Shown one piece after another: positions 11,172-20,300 of a DNA stretch of 28,847 bases; the first letter of the stretch is position 1; every line of letters starts with the position of its first letter. Under the pieces are notes generated by a model, which saw only the letters and a program-made list of their open reading frames with translations, was not told the origin of the DNA and ran no database searches. The position numbers and the translations under genes are program-made. The DNA comes from Stereum hirsutum FP-91666 SS1 (lineage: Eukaryota > Basidiomycota > Agaricomycetes > Russulales > Stereaceae), in contig NW_006763131.1 of the NCBI RefSeq assembly GCF_000264905.1, positions 930,100 through 958,946 on the forward strand. Direction: 5' to 3'.

Positions 11172-12179
11172 CCTTCAAAGATAACTTGTGCTTGGCTAGT
11201 AAACTGAGGACCTCTCGTACGAACTCCCAATGCTCTGCCTCGGTCTTGGTAAAAATCAGTATATCGTCCATATATACTATGATTTTTCCCTTCTCGATGA
11301 GCTCTTTGAAAATATTGTTCATCATTTTTTGAAATGTGGCGGGTGCGTTGCACATTCCAAAAAACATGACAAGGGGCTCAAAGAGACCGCGGCTCGTTAG
11401 GAAGGCTGCCTTCCATTCATCGCCATCTTTGATTCGAACGTTCGTGAACCCCCAGCGGATGTCTACTTTCGAAAAGAACTCGGTGTCTTGCAGTTTGTCT
11501 AGGAGCTCGCCAATGAGAGGAAGTGGGTAACGATTTTTGATTGTCATCTGGTCCAGCTTTCGATAATCTTGTACGGGTCTCAGGGATCCGTCTGTTTTTT
11601 CATGAAGAAGAAAGGAGACAACATCGGAGACTTGGATTCTCGTATCTGACCGTTCCGCAGATTTTCCTCTAGGAAATCATCGAGCTCTTGTTGCTGAGAC
11701 TTCGGGACTGGATATAGTTTCGCCTTGGTCGGACTGAACCCGGGGGTGAGTTCAATGGTATGGTCCCATGGTCGTCTCTCTGGGAGTCTCTCATTGTAAC
11801 CCGGTTCTGCGAAGACTGCCCAAAAGTCTCATATCTCTTTCGGAAGACTGGCTGCCAGTTCTTTCGCAAACAAGGTGCGTGACTCGACATCCTCATCCTG
11901 TTGTTTGACTGATCGTGTGTAGCTTTCGTCAGTAAACAAAAAACAATCGGTCACCCGCCTTCAGTTCGTCGCTCTCTTCCTCTGGTAGCTCCTCTCTGCT
12001 TTCTTCCTGCTCTCTTCTGCCCTTCTCTCTCTCCAACTCGTCTTCGTCATCCTCGGGATTTATAGTACGTGTATGGTAATTACATGATCTTGGGCAGCGG
12101 GTAAAGTGTATTGTACGGTGAGTCCAATCAATCTTGGGGTTATGCAAATTCAGCCAGCTGAAACCTAGGTACAAATTGT
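11172..12179 (-). pseudogene. pol: Ty3/Gypsy protease end and reverse transcriptase fragment
   Basis: Minus strand. 12170-12080 encodes the end of a retropepsin-like region (LGFSWLNLHNPKIDW). An acidic linker follows, then a frameshift in a T-rich run near 11940. Next is the usual pre-RT segment (RPWDHTIELTPGF) and RT motifs: SPFFFMKKTDGSLRPVQDYR, PLPLIGELLDKL, FFGMCNAPATFQ, and the catalytic YMDD at about 11264-11275. A TGA at 11829-11831 interrupts the frame. The fragment ends after HKLSLK, and its continuation is at 7350-7456 on the plus strand. Gag is missing: the 5' side is cut at 12180 by a hAT-like end. Confidence 0.88.
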
Positions 12180-12310
12180 TAGTGTATGACACGGGTACGG
12201 GTTACCCGGCCGGGTATTATACCCATACCCGAGGGGTACGGGTACGGGTACGGGATTTTGGACCCAGGAAATACCCGGACCCGAAGGCCGGGTTGGGCAT
12301 GGGTATATAA
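12180..12310 (+). mobile_element. hAT-like terminal and subterminal region, inward-facing (left)
   Basis: It begins TAGTGTATGACACGGGTA, then many direct and inverted copies of ACCCG/CGGGT. The reverse complement of the end at 23635 begins TAGTGAATGACATGGGTA (16 of 18 identical) and is followed by the same kind of ACCCG repeats. Gypsy coding sequence stops exactly here, which places the border. The 8 nt to the left (CAAATTGT) do not match the 8 nt right of 23635 (GTGGCATA), so a shared target-site duplication is not seen. Confidence 0.65.
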
Positions 12311-12659
12311 AAAAATCGAAAAATTACCAAGAAAGTGAGGAGCCTAACAGGCCAAAGTTGACACTTACTACCCAAATAATTCACAAAACTGTACATAAAA
12401 AATCGAGACTCACACAAGACTATTATTATAGATGTACAGGAGAAATACAGGACATGCAAAACAGAGACAATGCGAGGGGGAAAAAGCACAGAGGGCAAAA
12501 TCAACAAGATATGGTCCGGCAGACTATGGAAGTACATCACAAGACAGCTATGAATCCCGATATAAGTCACACTCAGTCAAAGTATAATAAATGCAAACTA
12601 CACACCTCGAACAAGATAAGGATCGCGAAAGGTAAAACACCTCAAAACCTAAGAGGTGT
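12311..12659. other. No gene seen
   Basis: Purine-rich plus strand between the hAT-like end and the downstream end of the minus-strand gene. It could hold the 3' untranslated region of that gene. No repeat or RNA gene is recognisable. Confidence 0.4.
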
Positions 12660-13124
12660 TCATTTAGATACACACTCCGAGCAGACCCAGCCATCACGCT
12701 GTATGGGCTCGGCCGGGAATAAGGGAACAGGGAGCATATTATAATCCCTCCTAAGAGCCTTCATGAAATACATCAATAAGGCTCCCTCAAGTTCCTCCAG
12801 CTCGGCCATTGCGTGCACATCTCGAACTACAGCTGCGGTCACTTGGGTAGACTTTAGATCAAAGTGCTCCCAGTCCTCCGCACTCTTGTCTTCCCGCCAC
12901 AGTGGCCCTAGATACTGCTCAAGGAGACCCACCCATTCACGCCGCTCACGAAAATCTTCTTGCTCCCACCCACGTGCCTCACCATGATCACCAAACCAGA
13001 CAATGTTCTGGATGAGTTGAACTTTTGCTGCAATTTGAGGCGGATGGTCGACAAAGGGAGAGAGGGGATATGAGTCGAAAGTGCTTGTGCGAGGAGAGCG
13101 TGGTGGACAGTGGGGCATCTGCAT
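12660..13124 (-). CDS. Unrecognised 154-aa reading frame, perhaps the 3' part of the upstream gene
   Basis: It starts ATG CAG ATG at 13124. The protein is Pro/Ser-rich at first and then looks globular and acidic: Trp-rich motifs such as WEQEDFRERREW, a mid segment ending WREDKSAEDWEHFDL, and a C-terminal WVCSECVSK. It lies 16 nt after the TAG that ends the larger minus-strand gene and is in a different frame. It may be a separate small gene, or the original C-terminus after a frameshift. Family not recognised; the composition is protein-like and unlike the surrounding repeats. Confidence 0.5.
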   Translation of the reverse strand: MQMPHCPPRSPRTSTFDSYPLSPFVDHPPQIAAKVQLIQNIVWFGDHGEARGWEQEDFRERREWVGLLEQYLGPLWREDKSAEDWEHFDLKSTQVTAAVVRDVHAMAELEELEGALLMYFMKALRRDYNMLPVPLFPAEPIQRDGWVCSECVSK

Positions 13125-13418
13125 GTGTCAAGCAGTTGACCTAGGGATTGAGAAAGGCGAGTTGTTCGAAGAACTGCTCCTCGGCCATGGTAAGAGGAAG
13201 GGTGATCCTGAGTAGCTCGTCGGTCTTCCAGTCGATAAGAATGGGGCTGTGACCACAGTCGAGTTTACTAAGTCTGATGGGCGAGTCAAGGCCCTTCTTC
13301 ACCATACCTGCGGCTTCCGCCATAAGTGCCTGACCCCATATCGACGGGTGGCCAAGGAGACATCCCAATGCAAACTTGACACCTCTTTCGGCATTCTCTG
13401 GCCCAGCCTCCTCCAAGA

Positions 13419-14452
13419 TACAGTGGCGCACAAAAAGAATGCAGGTGGCACTGTGGCCCCGACCATGATCCGATTTTTTTTCAGTCATGCTATGTGATCT
13501 TGCTCGGTCTTTTGCATCATAAAATAGGCCTATATGTGGTGTCTTCGGAATGTGCAAGTTCTGTGTGAATAGCTATAAATATAGTTGTAGAATGCCAGAT
13601 TTGAATATAATCGATGATATTCTGATATTTTTGTTTGCACTTGGAAGACCTCATCAAATCAGATGAACCAAAGTATCTACATGCTATTGAGAAGGTATAT
13701 TACAAGATTGGGTATGCAACTGGAAAGTACGAAATTCAGGTGTGATTCTGGCTAGGAGGGACATTCTTGCAATAAAATGCAGNNNNNNNNNNNNNNNNNN
13801 NNNNNNNNNNNNNNNNNNNNNNNNNNNNNNNNNNNNNNNNNNNNNNNNNNNNNNNNNNNNNNNNNNNNNNNNNNNNNNNNNNNNNNNNNNNNNNNNNNNN
13901 NNNNNNNNNNNNNNNNNNNNNNNNNNNNNNNNNNNNNNNNNNNNNNNNNNNNNNNNNNNNNNNNNNNNNNNNNNNNNNNNNNNNNNNNNNNNNNNNNNNN
14001 NNNNNNNNNNNNNNNNNNNNNNNNNNNNNNNNNNNNNNNNNNNNNNNNNNNNNNNNNNNNNNNNNNNNNNNNNNNNNNNNNNNNNNNNNNNNNNNNNNNN
14101 NNNNNNNNNNNNNNNNTAGCCAGAATCACACCNGAATTTCGTACTGTCCAGTTGCATACCCAATCTTGTAATATACCTTCTCAATAGCATGTAGATACTT
14201 TGGTTCATCTGATTTGATGAGGTCTTCCAAGTGCAAACAAAAATATCAGAATATCATCGATTATATTCAAATCTGGCATTCTACAACTATATTTATAGCT
14301 ATTCACACAGAACTTGCACATTCCGAAGACACCACATATAGGCCTATTTTATGATGCAAAAGACCGAGCAAGATCACATAGCATGACTGAAAAAAAATCG
14401 GATCATGGTCGGGGCCACAGTGCCACCTGCATTCTTTTTGTGCGCCACTGTA
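13419..14452. mobile_element. Tc1/mariner-like element or fold-back with TA target duplication
   Basis: The ends are CAGTGGCGCACAAAAAGAA in inverted orientation, flanked by TA on both sides (13419-13420 and 14451-14452), as in Tc1/mariner elements. The inverted arms are unusually long: 13419-13754 and 14117-14452 are 336 nt each, with one mismatch plus one N. The unpaired middle is 28 nt of sequence plus the N gap. Both arms contain a short protein-like frame (LEDLIKSDEPKYLHAIEKV, then YYKIGYATG). No transposase is visible. Insertion splits exon 4 of the minus-strand gene. Confidence 0.75.
13783..14116. other. Assembly gap (334 N)
   Basis: A run of 334 N sits between the two arms of the inverted repeat. 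The hairpin probably stopped assembly here. The true loop length and content are unknown, and one arm could be an assembly copy of the other. Confidence 0.98.
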
Positions 14453-16545
14453 GCACCTGTTGTGACTTGGCGCCACTCGTGCTTCGACAACGGACAGACT
14501 GCTAGATCCCGCAAAGCCAGCGTGCGGCGGGCACATAGCGTAGGGTAAAGGTACGTATACGCCAGACGTCGCAGAGCAAGGGTCTCCTCGTCACCGTTGA
14601 GGAGGATTTCGAACGGAGGGGCAAATGTGCGAACAACGTCTGTGTTGGGTTTGAGCGATTGGGAGTAGACACGCTCCCAGGCACGCTCGAAGACAGGATG
14701 AGGTGCAGGGAACCAAGATGGACGGTCGGTATTGAGGAACGGAAAGAGTTGTGTTGAAAATTGACCTGCCAAGGCCCTATACTGATAACGTCCGAAGGCT
14801 TCTTGGGCACCTAGGTCCAATTTAATCAGTGGGGGAAGAGAAAGAGAAAGAAAATTACACGTATGAGCAGCTTTCCATTGCTCTCTAGCCTTTTCACGTT
14901 TCTCTTGACGAGCAACATGTGCGGCAAAATAAGGAGCCACTGCAGCAGCGACACTCAGTGAATGCATACCTCGAGCCTCGCGCTCAAAGGTAAGGCCTTC
15001 AGAACCGGGTGGAGGGTAGTAGAAAGCCTCCATGCTCTGCCTATCACCTTCGAAATGAAACTATCAGCATGAATACAATATAGAATATGGAAAAATAGAA
15101 GATACCTTGTCCATACTCAACAGGACCACTCTTGACAGAACGAGAATCTGATGGACCAAAGCACCGCCAGTGACCGGGAGGAACAGGCCGCTCCTCCAAG
15201 CGAAGGTATACGGGATTGCTGGCCTTCGCAAAAGTGAGGAAGATGTCGAAGTCACCGTCTTCGAATATTGCGCCTCTGACATTTTCTTGCCCCGGGGTGC
15301 CGGTGTTGGGGTAGACCCGGACATCACAAGCCCAAGAAAGGAATGCATGTAGTTCGAGGCCACATCGTGACACAGTACGAACTGTGAAGAGAAAATCCTT
15401 CCACCCCAGAACACCCCGTTCCAGATGCCCAACAGCCGCCAGCGTCCGAGTGAGTAAACCACGGGGTAAGTCTTCGTCGTTGACAACTTGATTAAGATGG
15501 TTGCGGAGGGTGAGGACCAAAGGGAGGAGGTCGCGGACTTCGTGGCAGAGGCGGAAGCACGTCCTCGAGATCTCTTGGTAGAGCTCCGGGCGCAGAGTCT
15601 GCAGATTGGTGGTATGGAGAACTTTCTTTCCATCTCGAGTGACTTCACAGATGACGGACGTCCAAAATTGTTTACGTCAATGATGGAAGAGTTCGAGACG
15701 GAAAATAGGATGGCGAAGAGGAATGTAGATAAGCCAAGGGGCATGTCGGTTAAATGGCTGGGGAGTGAGGGTGTATTCGTACGGCCCCCAATATCCATCT
15801 TCGTAGACAGAGACCGGAGTCTGCGGAGGTGGCGAAGGGAACCAAGTCATGTTGCACGCGAGGATAGTGACACACTGGGACCAGTCGCAATAGCCCAGGT
15901 AACTGACTTCGGTAGTAGAGGGAATGCGACCGATGCACATTGCAGAAGGTCGGGAAGGGTATCGAAGGTGGGCTGGAACTGGAGGATCGGGGGCAGGCTC
16001 CGAGAAGGGAGAGTCTGTGGGGGGAAGCCACAGCTTGAACATCCCTTGACCAATGCGAGGCTCATGTAAAACCAGAGCGCACTGTTTCACCAGCTCATAC
16101 TCCTCCCCCGGGATACACGGGACGGAGTATCCAGATTTGTCTTGACGCTTCCAATAAACGAAGACGCGAAGGTCGAGCCAGCCACGAAGGAGCGCAAGCC
16201 TCTCACGAAGACGTTTACGTTCTGTGGAACTTTTTGTTGGGTGAGCCGAGTTCTGCTCGACAAGGTTTTGGGCACCGAGCCACCAGTGCGCGGCCGGTAC
16301 TATACAAATGAGCTGTTAGCACAATACACGGACAAATACAGATAAAATCACTAGATGGAAAAGACTTACAGAATGAGAGACGGGCAGGGGTCATCGAGCT
16401 GGACACAATGATTGATGTTGATGGCTGAGCCATGTGGAGATGCTACAAGTTAAGATAGATATACTGAGTCAGTACATCACAGCAAAAAATTGAGAAACAC
16501 ACCGATTGATTGCAAGTTGAAATGCGTGACCGGACCAAAAAAAAA

Positions 16546-16764
16546 AACAAAGAGCTACAGCAGAGTAGACACAGGGACACAACATGTCAAGCCTATGTGC
16601 TCTGCTATACACAAAACAGAACACGCACGAGAATGCGAACAGATCCGAGCAGCACAAGGGGGCCCGGCTGCGCAGAGTGCAGGTTGAGTGCACAGGTAGA
16701 AGGAGCTACAACAGACTGGGCACGAGGACACGACGTGTCAAGCTCGCACGGTCTGTTGTACACT
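16546..16764 (+). repeat. Two hairpin repeat units with compensating stem changes
   Basis: Unit A (16550-16612) and unit B (16704-16764) share GAGCTACA...GGACAC-ACRTGTCAAG...TACAC. In A the stem is GCAGAG with CTCTGC; in B it is ACAGAC with GTCTGT, so two base pairs changed together. B also has the near-perfect palindrome GACACGACGTGTC at its centre. Related units in opposite orientation lie at 17571-17710. Confidence 0.6.
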
Positions 16765-16833
16765 CGGAATAGGTCGAGGAGGGCGGTACGGAGGATGTGC
16801 GCCTGGGGGAGGGAGTGCGGGTCTATGAGATGA

Positions 16834-17160
16834 AGAGGAATGTGTCAGTAGGTGCAATAAGGACGGAAAAAGAAAAAAAAAAGATACCCTTTCACATTTC
16901 GGAATCGGATCACGTTCGGACTTAGAGGGGGAGGGGGCGCGAGAGAGGAGTGCAGAGAGGAACGCGTCAGCAGGTGCAATGAGGAAAAAACGAAAATAAA
17001 ACTTACTTTTTGTGTTTTGGAATCAGATCACGTTCGGACTCCGAGGGAGAGAGGGGGAGAGGGCGCGGTGAGTGAGGAGATCAAGCAGAAAACAAAAGGA
17101 ACTTACCTTTTGCGCTTGAGAACCAGATCACGTTCGCGTTCGGGCTTTGAAGGAGAGCGC
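16834..17160 (-). repeat. About 118-nt tandem repeat, two full copies and one partial
   Basis: ATCACGTTCG recurs near 16909, 17027 and 17127, each time after a TTCGGAATC-like or GAACCAG-like segment and before a GAGGGAGAG run. GTCAGYAGGTGCAATRAGGA marks the start of the first two copies. On the minus strand each unit looks like a short exon (CCGAACGTGATC...) followed by a splice-donor-like GTAAGT (copies 2 and 3) or GGTATC (copy 1). It lies upstream of the minus-strand gene start at 16433 and could be part of a repeated 5' leader. Confidence 0.55.
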
Positions 17161-17462
17161 GAGAGAGGGAGCGAGAGAGGGAGCAAGAGAGAGGGGAGAG
17201 GAGAGAGCGAGGCGCGGTGAGGGGAGAGCAAAGGGGCGCGGTAAGCGAGGAGAGAAAGCGGAGGACAGGCGACAAGCGCGTGCTGACGCGTCCTGGAGAA
17301 CTCCGAACACGCAACGTTGACCGCGCGCCGCTCTGTACCCGTACCCGCGGGTCTGTGCATGAGAGCACCACTGTCACCCTCCCCTCTTTAAACCCTCGTC
17401 GACATCGCTTCCCTTCGCGACTCTCCCCTCTTCCCTCTCCCCTCTCCCCTCTCCGTCTCTCA
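17140..17462. repeat. GA-rich then CT-rich low-complexity tract
   Basis: GAGAGAGGGAGC-type repeats (17140-17260) are followed by CTCTCCCCTCTTCCC runs (17380-17460). Frames across it on both strands are by-products of composition. Confidence 0.6.
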
Positions 17463-17559
17463 CGACTCGCTACCTGCTCACCATCTGAGCCACGACACTC
17501 GCGCACCATCCGCGCAACGATCTTCCACTGCAATTTCGACCTCCTCATCAGCGCGTACG

Positions 17560-17715
17560 GACCCGAGGCGGTGTTTGACACGTCTGTGTCCACCGTTCTC
17601 GGGCCTGCAGCTCCTTCCTGGACCCGGACTTTGAGTGTGTGGAGTCGAGGATGGTGTTTGACACGTTTGTGTCCACTGTTCGAGGCTCTACAGCTCTTTC
17701 TTTTTGGCAGGGGAG
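17560..17715 (-). repeat. Two-copy 83-nt tandem repeat with the GGACAC..ACGTGTC palindrome
   Basis: GTGTTTGACACGTYTGTGTCC occurs at 17571 and again at 17654. Read on the minus strand each unit has GAGCTGYAG...GGACACARACGTGTCAAAC, the same order as the plus-strand units at 16550 and 16704. The unit near 17571 also has a CCCGAG/CTCGGG stem around its centre. Confidence 0.6.
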
Positions 17716-17719
17716 AGTC

Positions 17720-19600
17720 TTCGAGGAGGGCGAGGGTAGTCCGGTGTGTCGAGGTTGGCTCGCACACACAGGCTGCATCGCGGTGGGATTGTTTGATACC
17801 CTACAGTGCGTCGGTTCACTTTCTTCTTCTCAATCGCAGTACTGACTTATCTCTCTTATTGTAACCATTTTTGTTTCTTTTCTTCTGTGAGTATGCATGT
17901 GCATTGGTGGGCCATGTCAATCTGCTTGCATGGTCGAGCTTGTTTGTCCAGGTGGGCCACATGGTAAGTCTTACCTGTCTGTTTGAGTCTTCCCTGTCTG
18001 TGTTCTCCCCAGTTGTGCTCATTCAATACTGTTACATCTTCTTTTTAGATTCACGAATGAATATAAGACGGCTTCTTCGCCGCTCGCTACGTTCCCAGTT
18101 GGTGAAGGCCATTCACTGTTCTGGGAGAGAACAGGGGCTTTGCGCCACACGTACTCAATCTGTTACATTTTCTGCTCGCCTTTGATGTGTTTGCCTCAAT
18201 ACATATTTTACATGTAATGTACTTATGCTGTGTCTCTGTCCAAGTGTGAGCCGTGAACTTCTTCTCATCAACATTCGAAGTATCCCTTTGGAATGGCACA
18301 TTTAGGTCACCGGTAGCCCCGAATGCGTACAGTCATTCATGCCGCTTTGGGATGGACCATAGCGATTTGCCCTCGGTAACCGATGCATTACATTTTCGTG
18401 AAAATTCTTCTCATCTAAAGTATTCTGTTCAGTTGAGTCTACCGTCTCATGTAAAAAGTTTCGACAGTTCAGCCAGCCAGGAGGAGAGCAAGGCCAATCA
18501 GCATGAAAAGTTCCTTATCAGCTCGAATATGAGGATTTGGGATGTGACGATCAGTCACGCTGATTAGCCTTCTATGGGAGGCATTGTGACTAGATTTCCC
18601 ATATACGGCTAATCTGTCACCATCCTCTTTGACTTCCTGGCATCCCAAATCCACATATTCTGGTCAACATCAACATATCCCCTCGTAAGTTCATATGTGA
18701 CGTGATATTTCTATACTCTCATACTATACCTCTAGTCTGCACTCGTTTCTGCACTTGTCGGGAGCTTCTATAAGAAACTAGATAGGGTGCATGTTTCAGA
18801 AATATGAGATTTCCGAGAAGACTGAAGTACTATATATGGCCTGAGCAATATTGAAACTCCAAAATATTCTATGGGACTTTCAGTACCTATGCCAAGAATC
18901 TGAACAAAACTCCGGGAGATTACATGCAAGGGATGGAGCCCGGCGCCGATTTATCCCAAAGCCAGGTCCTGTTCCAAAGGGTCATGAATGACTGTATGCC
19001 TCACTCTTGTGAGATCAACACTTGCAACATGGAGCTCAGGTGTTTCGCTTACTCTCGCCCTCACACAAGCTAACAGCCCTCCTTTTTTGTTTCCTTTATC
19101 CCTTAGACATTGCGCATGCTGACCCTCCGACCATGGCTACCTTTATATACACCTGAGCAGTATCTTCAACGAGGTAGTCGTGTTTCAGCTCCGTGCTTAA
19201 TTGTACGTACACATTGTACTCCTCTGGTTTATTTATCAGCTCACACCAACTCGCGATTGCATGTTCTAGCACTTGTCCTTAACCACATTTACGCAAGAAG
19301 GTATGATATCCACACTTATCAGGCATCGTGTATCGTGCTCATCCATATGCTTCAATGTGGGTCGGTCAGCTGTGGCTTGTTATCCTCGATTCGCGGGACA
19401 CACATGACTCGTTCAAGAACAAATATTTCCGACGATCAAATCCTTTGAGCAATGTACGTGCATTTCCTTATTGTTTCTGCTGCTGCGTGGCTGACCTCGC
19501 TTTGATCCATGTGTTCTGCAGGTGCTATGCTCGATTTTGCTCCGTTACGGAGCTCTGACTTGTACAATTTGTATCAGTATGCAAGGTACAAGTGCCACCA
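17720..19600. other. No gene recognised; some splice-like signals and one hairpin
   Basis: CT-rich and AT-rich stretches with short frames only. A possible 49-nt intron runs from 17964 to 18012 (GTAAGT to CCCCAG) on the plus strand, perhaps in a leader transcript of the hAT-1 gene. The 18533-18652 hairpin is listed separately. No terminal sequence like the one at 23635 is found here. Confidence 0.4.
18533..18652. repeat. 120-nt imperfect hairpin (fold-back)
   Basis: Outer arms GGATTTGGGATG (18533-18544) and CATCCCAAATCC (18641-18652) pair perfectly. Inner arms GATTAGCC (18562-18569) with GGCTAATC (18607-18614), and TATGGGA (18573-18579) with TCCCATA (18597-18603), also pair perfectly around a 17-nt loop. 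The 5' side between the arms is shorter than the 3' side. It may be a small fold-back MITE or a structured RNA. Confidence 0.7.
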
Positions 19601-19612
19601 CTCTCGATGCAA

Positions 19613-19618
19613 TATAAA
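19613..19618 (+). promoter_or_regulatory. Candidate TATA box of hAT-1
   Basis: TATAAA lies 50 nt before the ATG of the upstream ORF (19668). A TATATAAG is found at about the same distance (53 nt) in the hAT-2 copy, which supports a real promoter element. Confidence 0.5.
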
Positions 19619-19667
19619 ACTGCTGATCTTTGTCTACATATTCTTCACAGTGCTTACAGCTCGTCTT

Positions 19668-20300
19668 ATGCCCTCATTCTCAACAGCATCTGTATCTTCT
19701 GCCCCCAGTTCTCCAGCCCTTTCTTTGTTCTCGATCCTGAACAGCTCTCTATTCACATCTCCTGCACTCTCTGGCATCTCACTCCCCGACTCGCTCCCCG
19801 ACCTTATTCCAGTCTCCGAGCTTGAAGAGAACCATCGACTCGACGTTAAATCCGACTCGGACTCCTCCGACACTGATTCTTCTTCTGCGTCTGACTCTTC
19901 CTCTGATGTTGACTCCTCTGACGTTGACTCCTCGGATATCTACAATCCCTACATCTTGCACGAAATCCCCATCACCTCCCTCTTCATCCATTCACTAGTC
20001 AGCACCCCCACAATCACCCTTTTTATCCTCATCGTCAACAATGAGTGCATCTGTCAACTCCGGCTCCCGCCAGAAACGCCCTCGCGCAGCTACGAGGACC
20101 TCTGCCGACGCTACCAAAGTGAAGAAGTCCAAGTCATCCAGTGCACAGACTCTACATGTAGAGCCTGTGCCTTCGAGTGCATCCGTGTCGCGCGCAACTT
20201 CGCAGGACTCTCGAGCCCCATCAGCCACACCGGCTCCTTCAACGTCGAAGAAGACCCGTGGACGGGGCCAGACGGGACAGAGAGGAGTCTCGGTCATTGA
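19668..20300 (+). CDS. Upstream overlapping ORF of hAT-1 (210 codons, Ser/Asp-rich)
   Basis: ATG at 19668, 373 nt before the transposase ATG. It runs 260 nt into the transposase coding sequence in another frame and stops at 20300. The N-terminal part is Ser/Pro/Leu-rich (MPSFSTASVSSAPSSPALS), followed by an acidic Ser/Asp block (about residues 64-90). It then has a hydrophobic stretch that ends where the transposase begins. The start context is weak (C at -3), while the transposase ATG has A at -3, so leaky scanning could give both products. An ORF of matching size, frame and position precedes hAT-2. It might instead be an alternative N-terminal exon. No known domain. Confidence 0.5.
   Translation: MPSFSTASVSSAPSSPALSLFSILNSSLFTSPALSGISLPDSLPDLIPVSELEENHRLDVKSDSDSSDTDSSSASDSSSDVDSSDVDSSDIYNPYILHEIPITSLFIHSLVSTPTITLFILIVNNECICQLRLPPETPSRSYEDLCRRYQSEEVQVIQCTDSTCRACAFECIRVARNFAGLSSPISHTGSFNVEEDPWTGPDGTERSLGH

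Larger units (their letters stand above)
13141..16433 (-). pseudogene. Unrecognised multi-exon gene, split by a Tc1-like insertion and one TGA
   Basis: ATG at 16431-16433 (MAQPSTSII). Exon 1 is 16370-16433; exon 2 is 15106-16299; exon 3 is 14859-15047; exon 4 starts at 14810. Introns are 70, 58 and 48 nt, with GTAAGT, GTATCT and GTAATT donors; the first has a CTAAC branch site. Exon 4 is interrupted at a TA by the element 13421-14450 and ends with TAG at 13141-13143. With one TA copy kept, the exons total 2085 nt (695 codons), so the frame is exactly preserved. A TGA at 15677-15679 (FHH-stop-RKQFW) is consistent with CGA to TGA. The product is Trp- and Pro-rich, with a basic helical segment (ERKRLRERLALLRGW) near the start. 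No signal peptide, membrane span or known domain is apparent. It may be a passenger gene of the surrounding hAT-like element. Confidence 0.65.

Noticed and set aside
15064..15798. 244-codon minus-strand frame with an apparent Met start
   Set aside because: It overlaps exon 2 of the minus-strand gene in another frame; the spliced model with matching intron phases explains the region better.
17081..17864. Overlapping long frames on both strands
   Set aside because: They lie in GA-rich and CT-rich tracts where frames in several phases are open at once; no domain or splice support.
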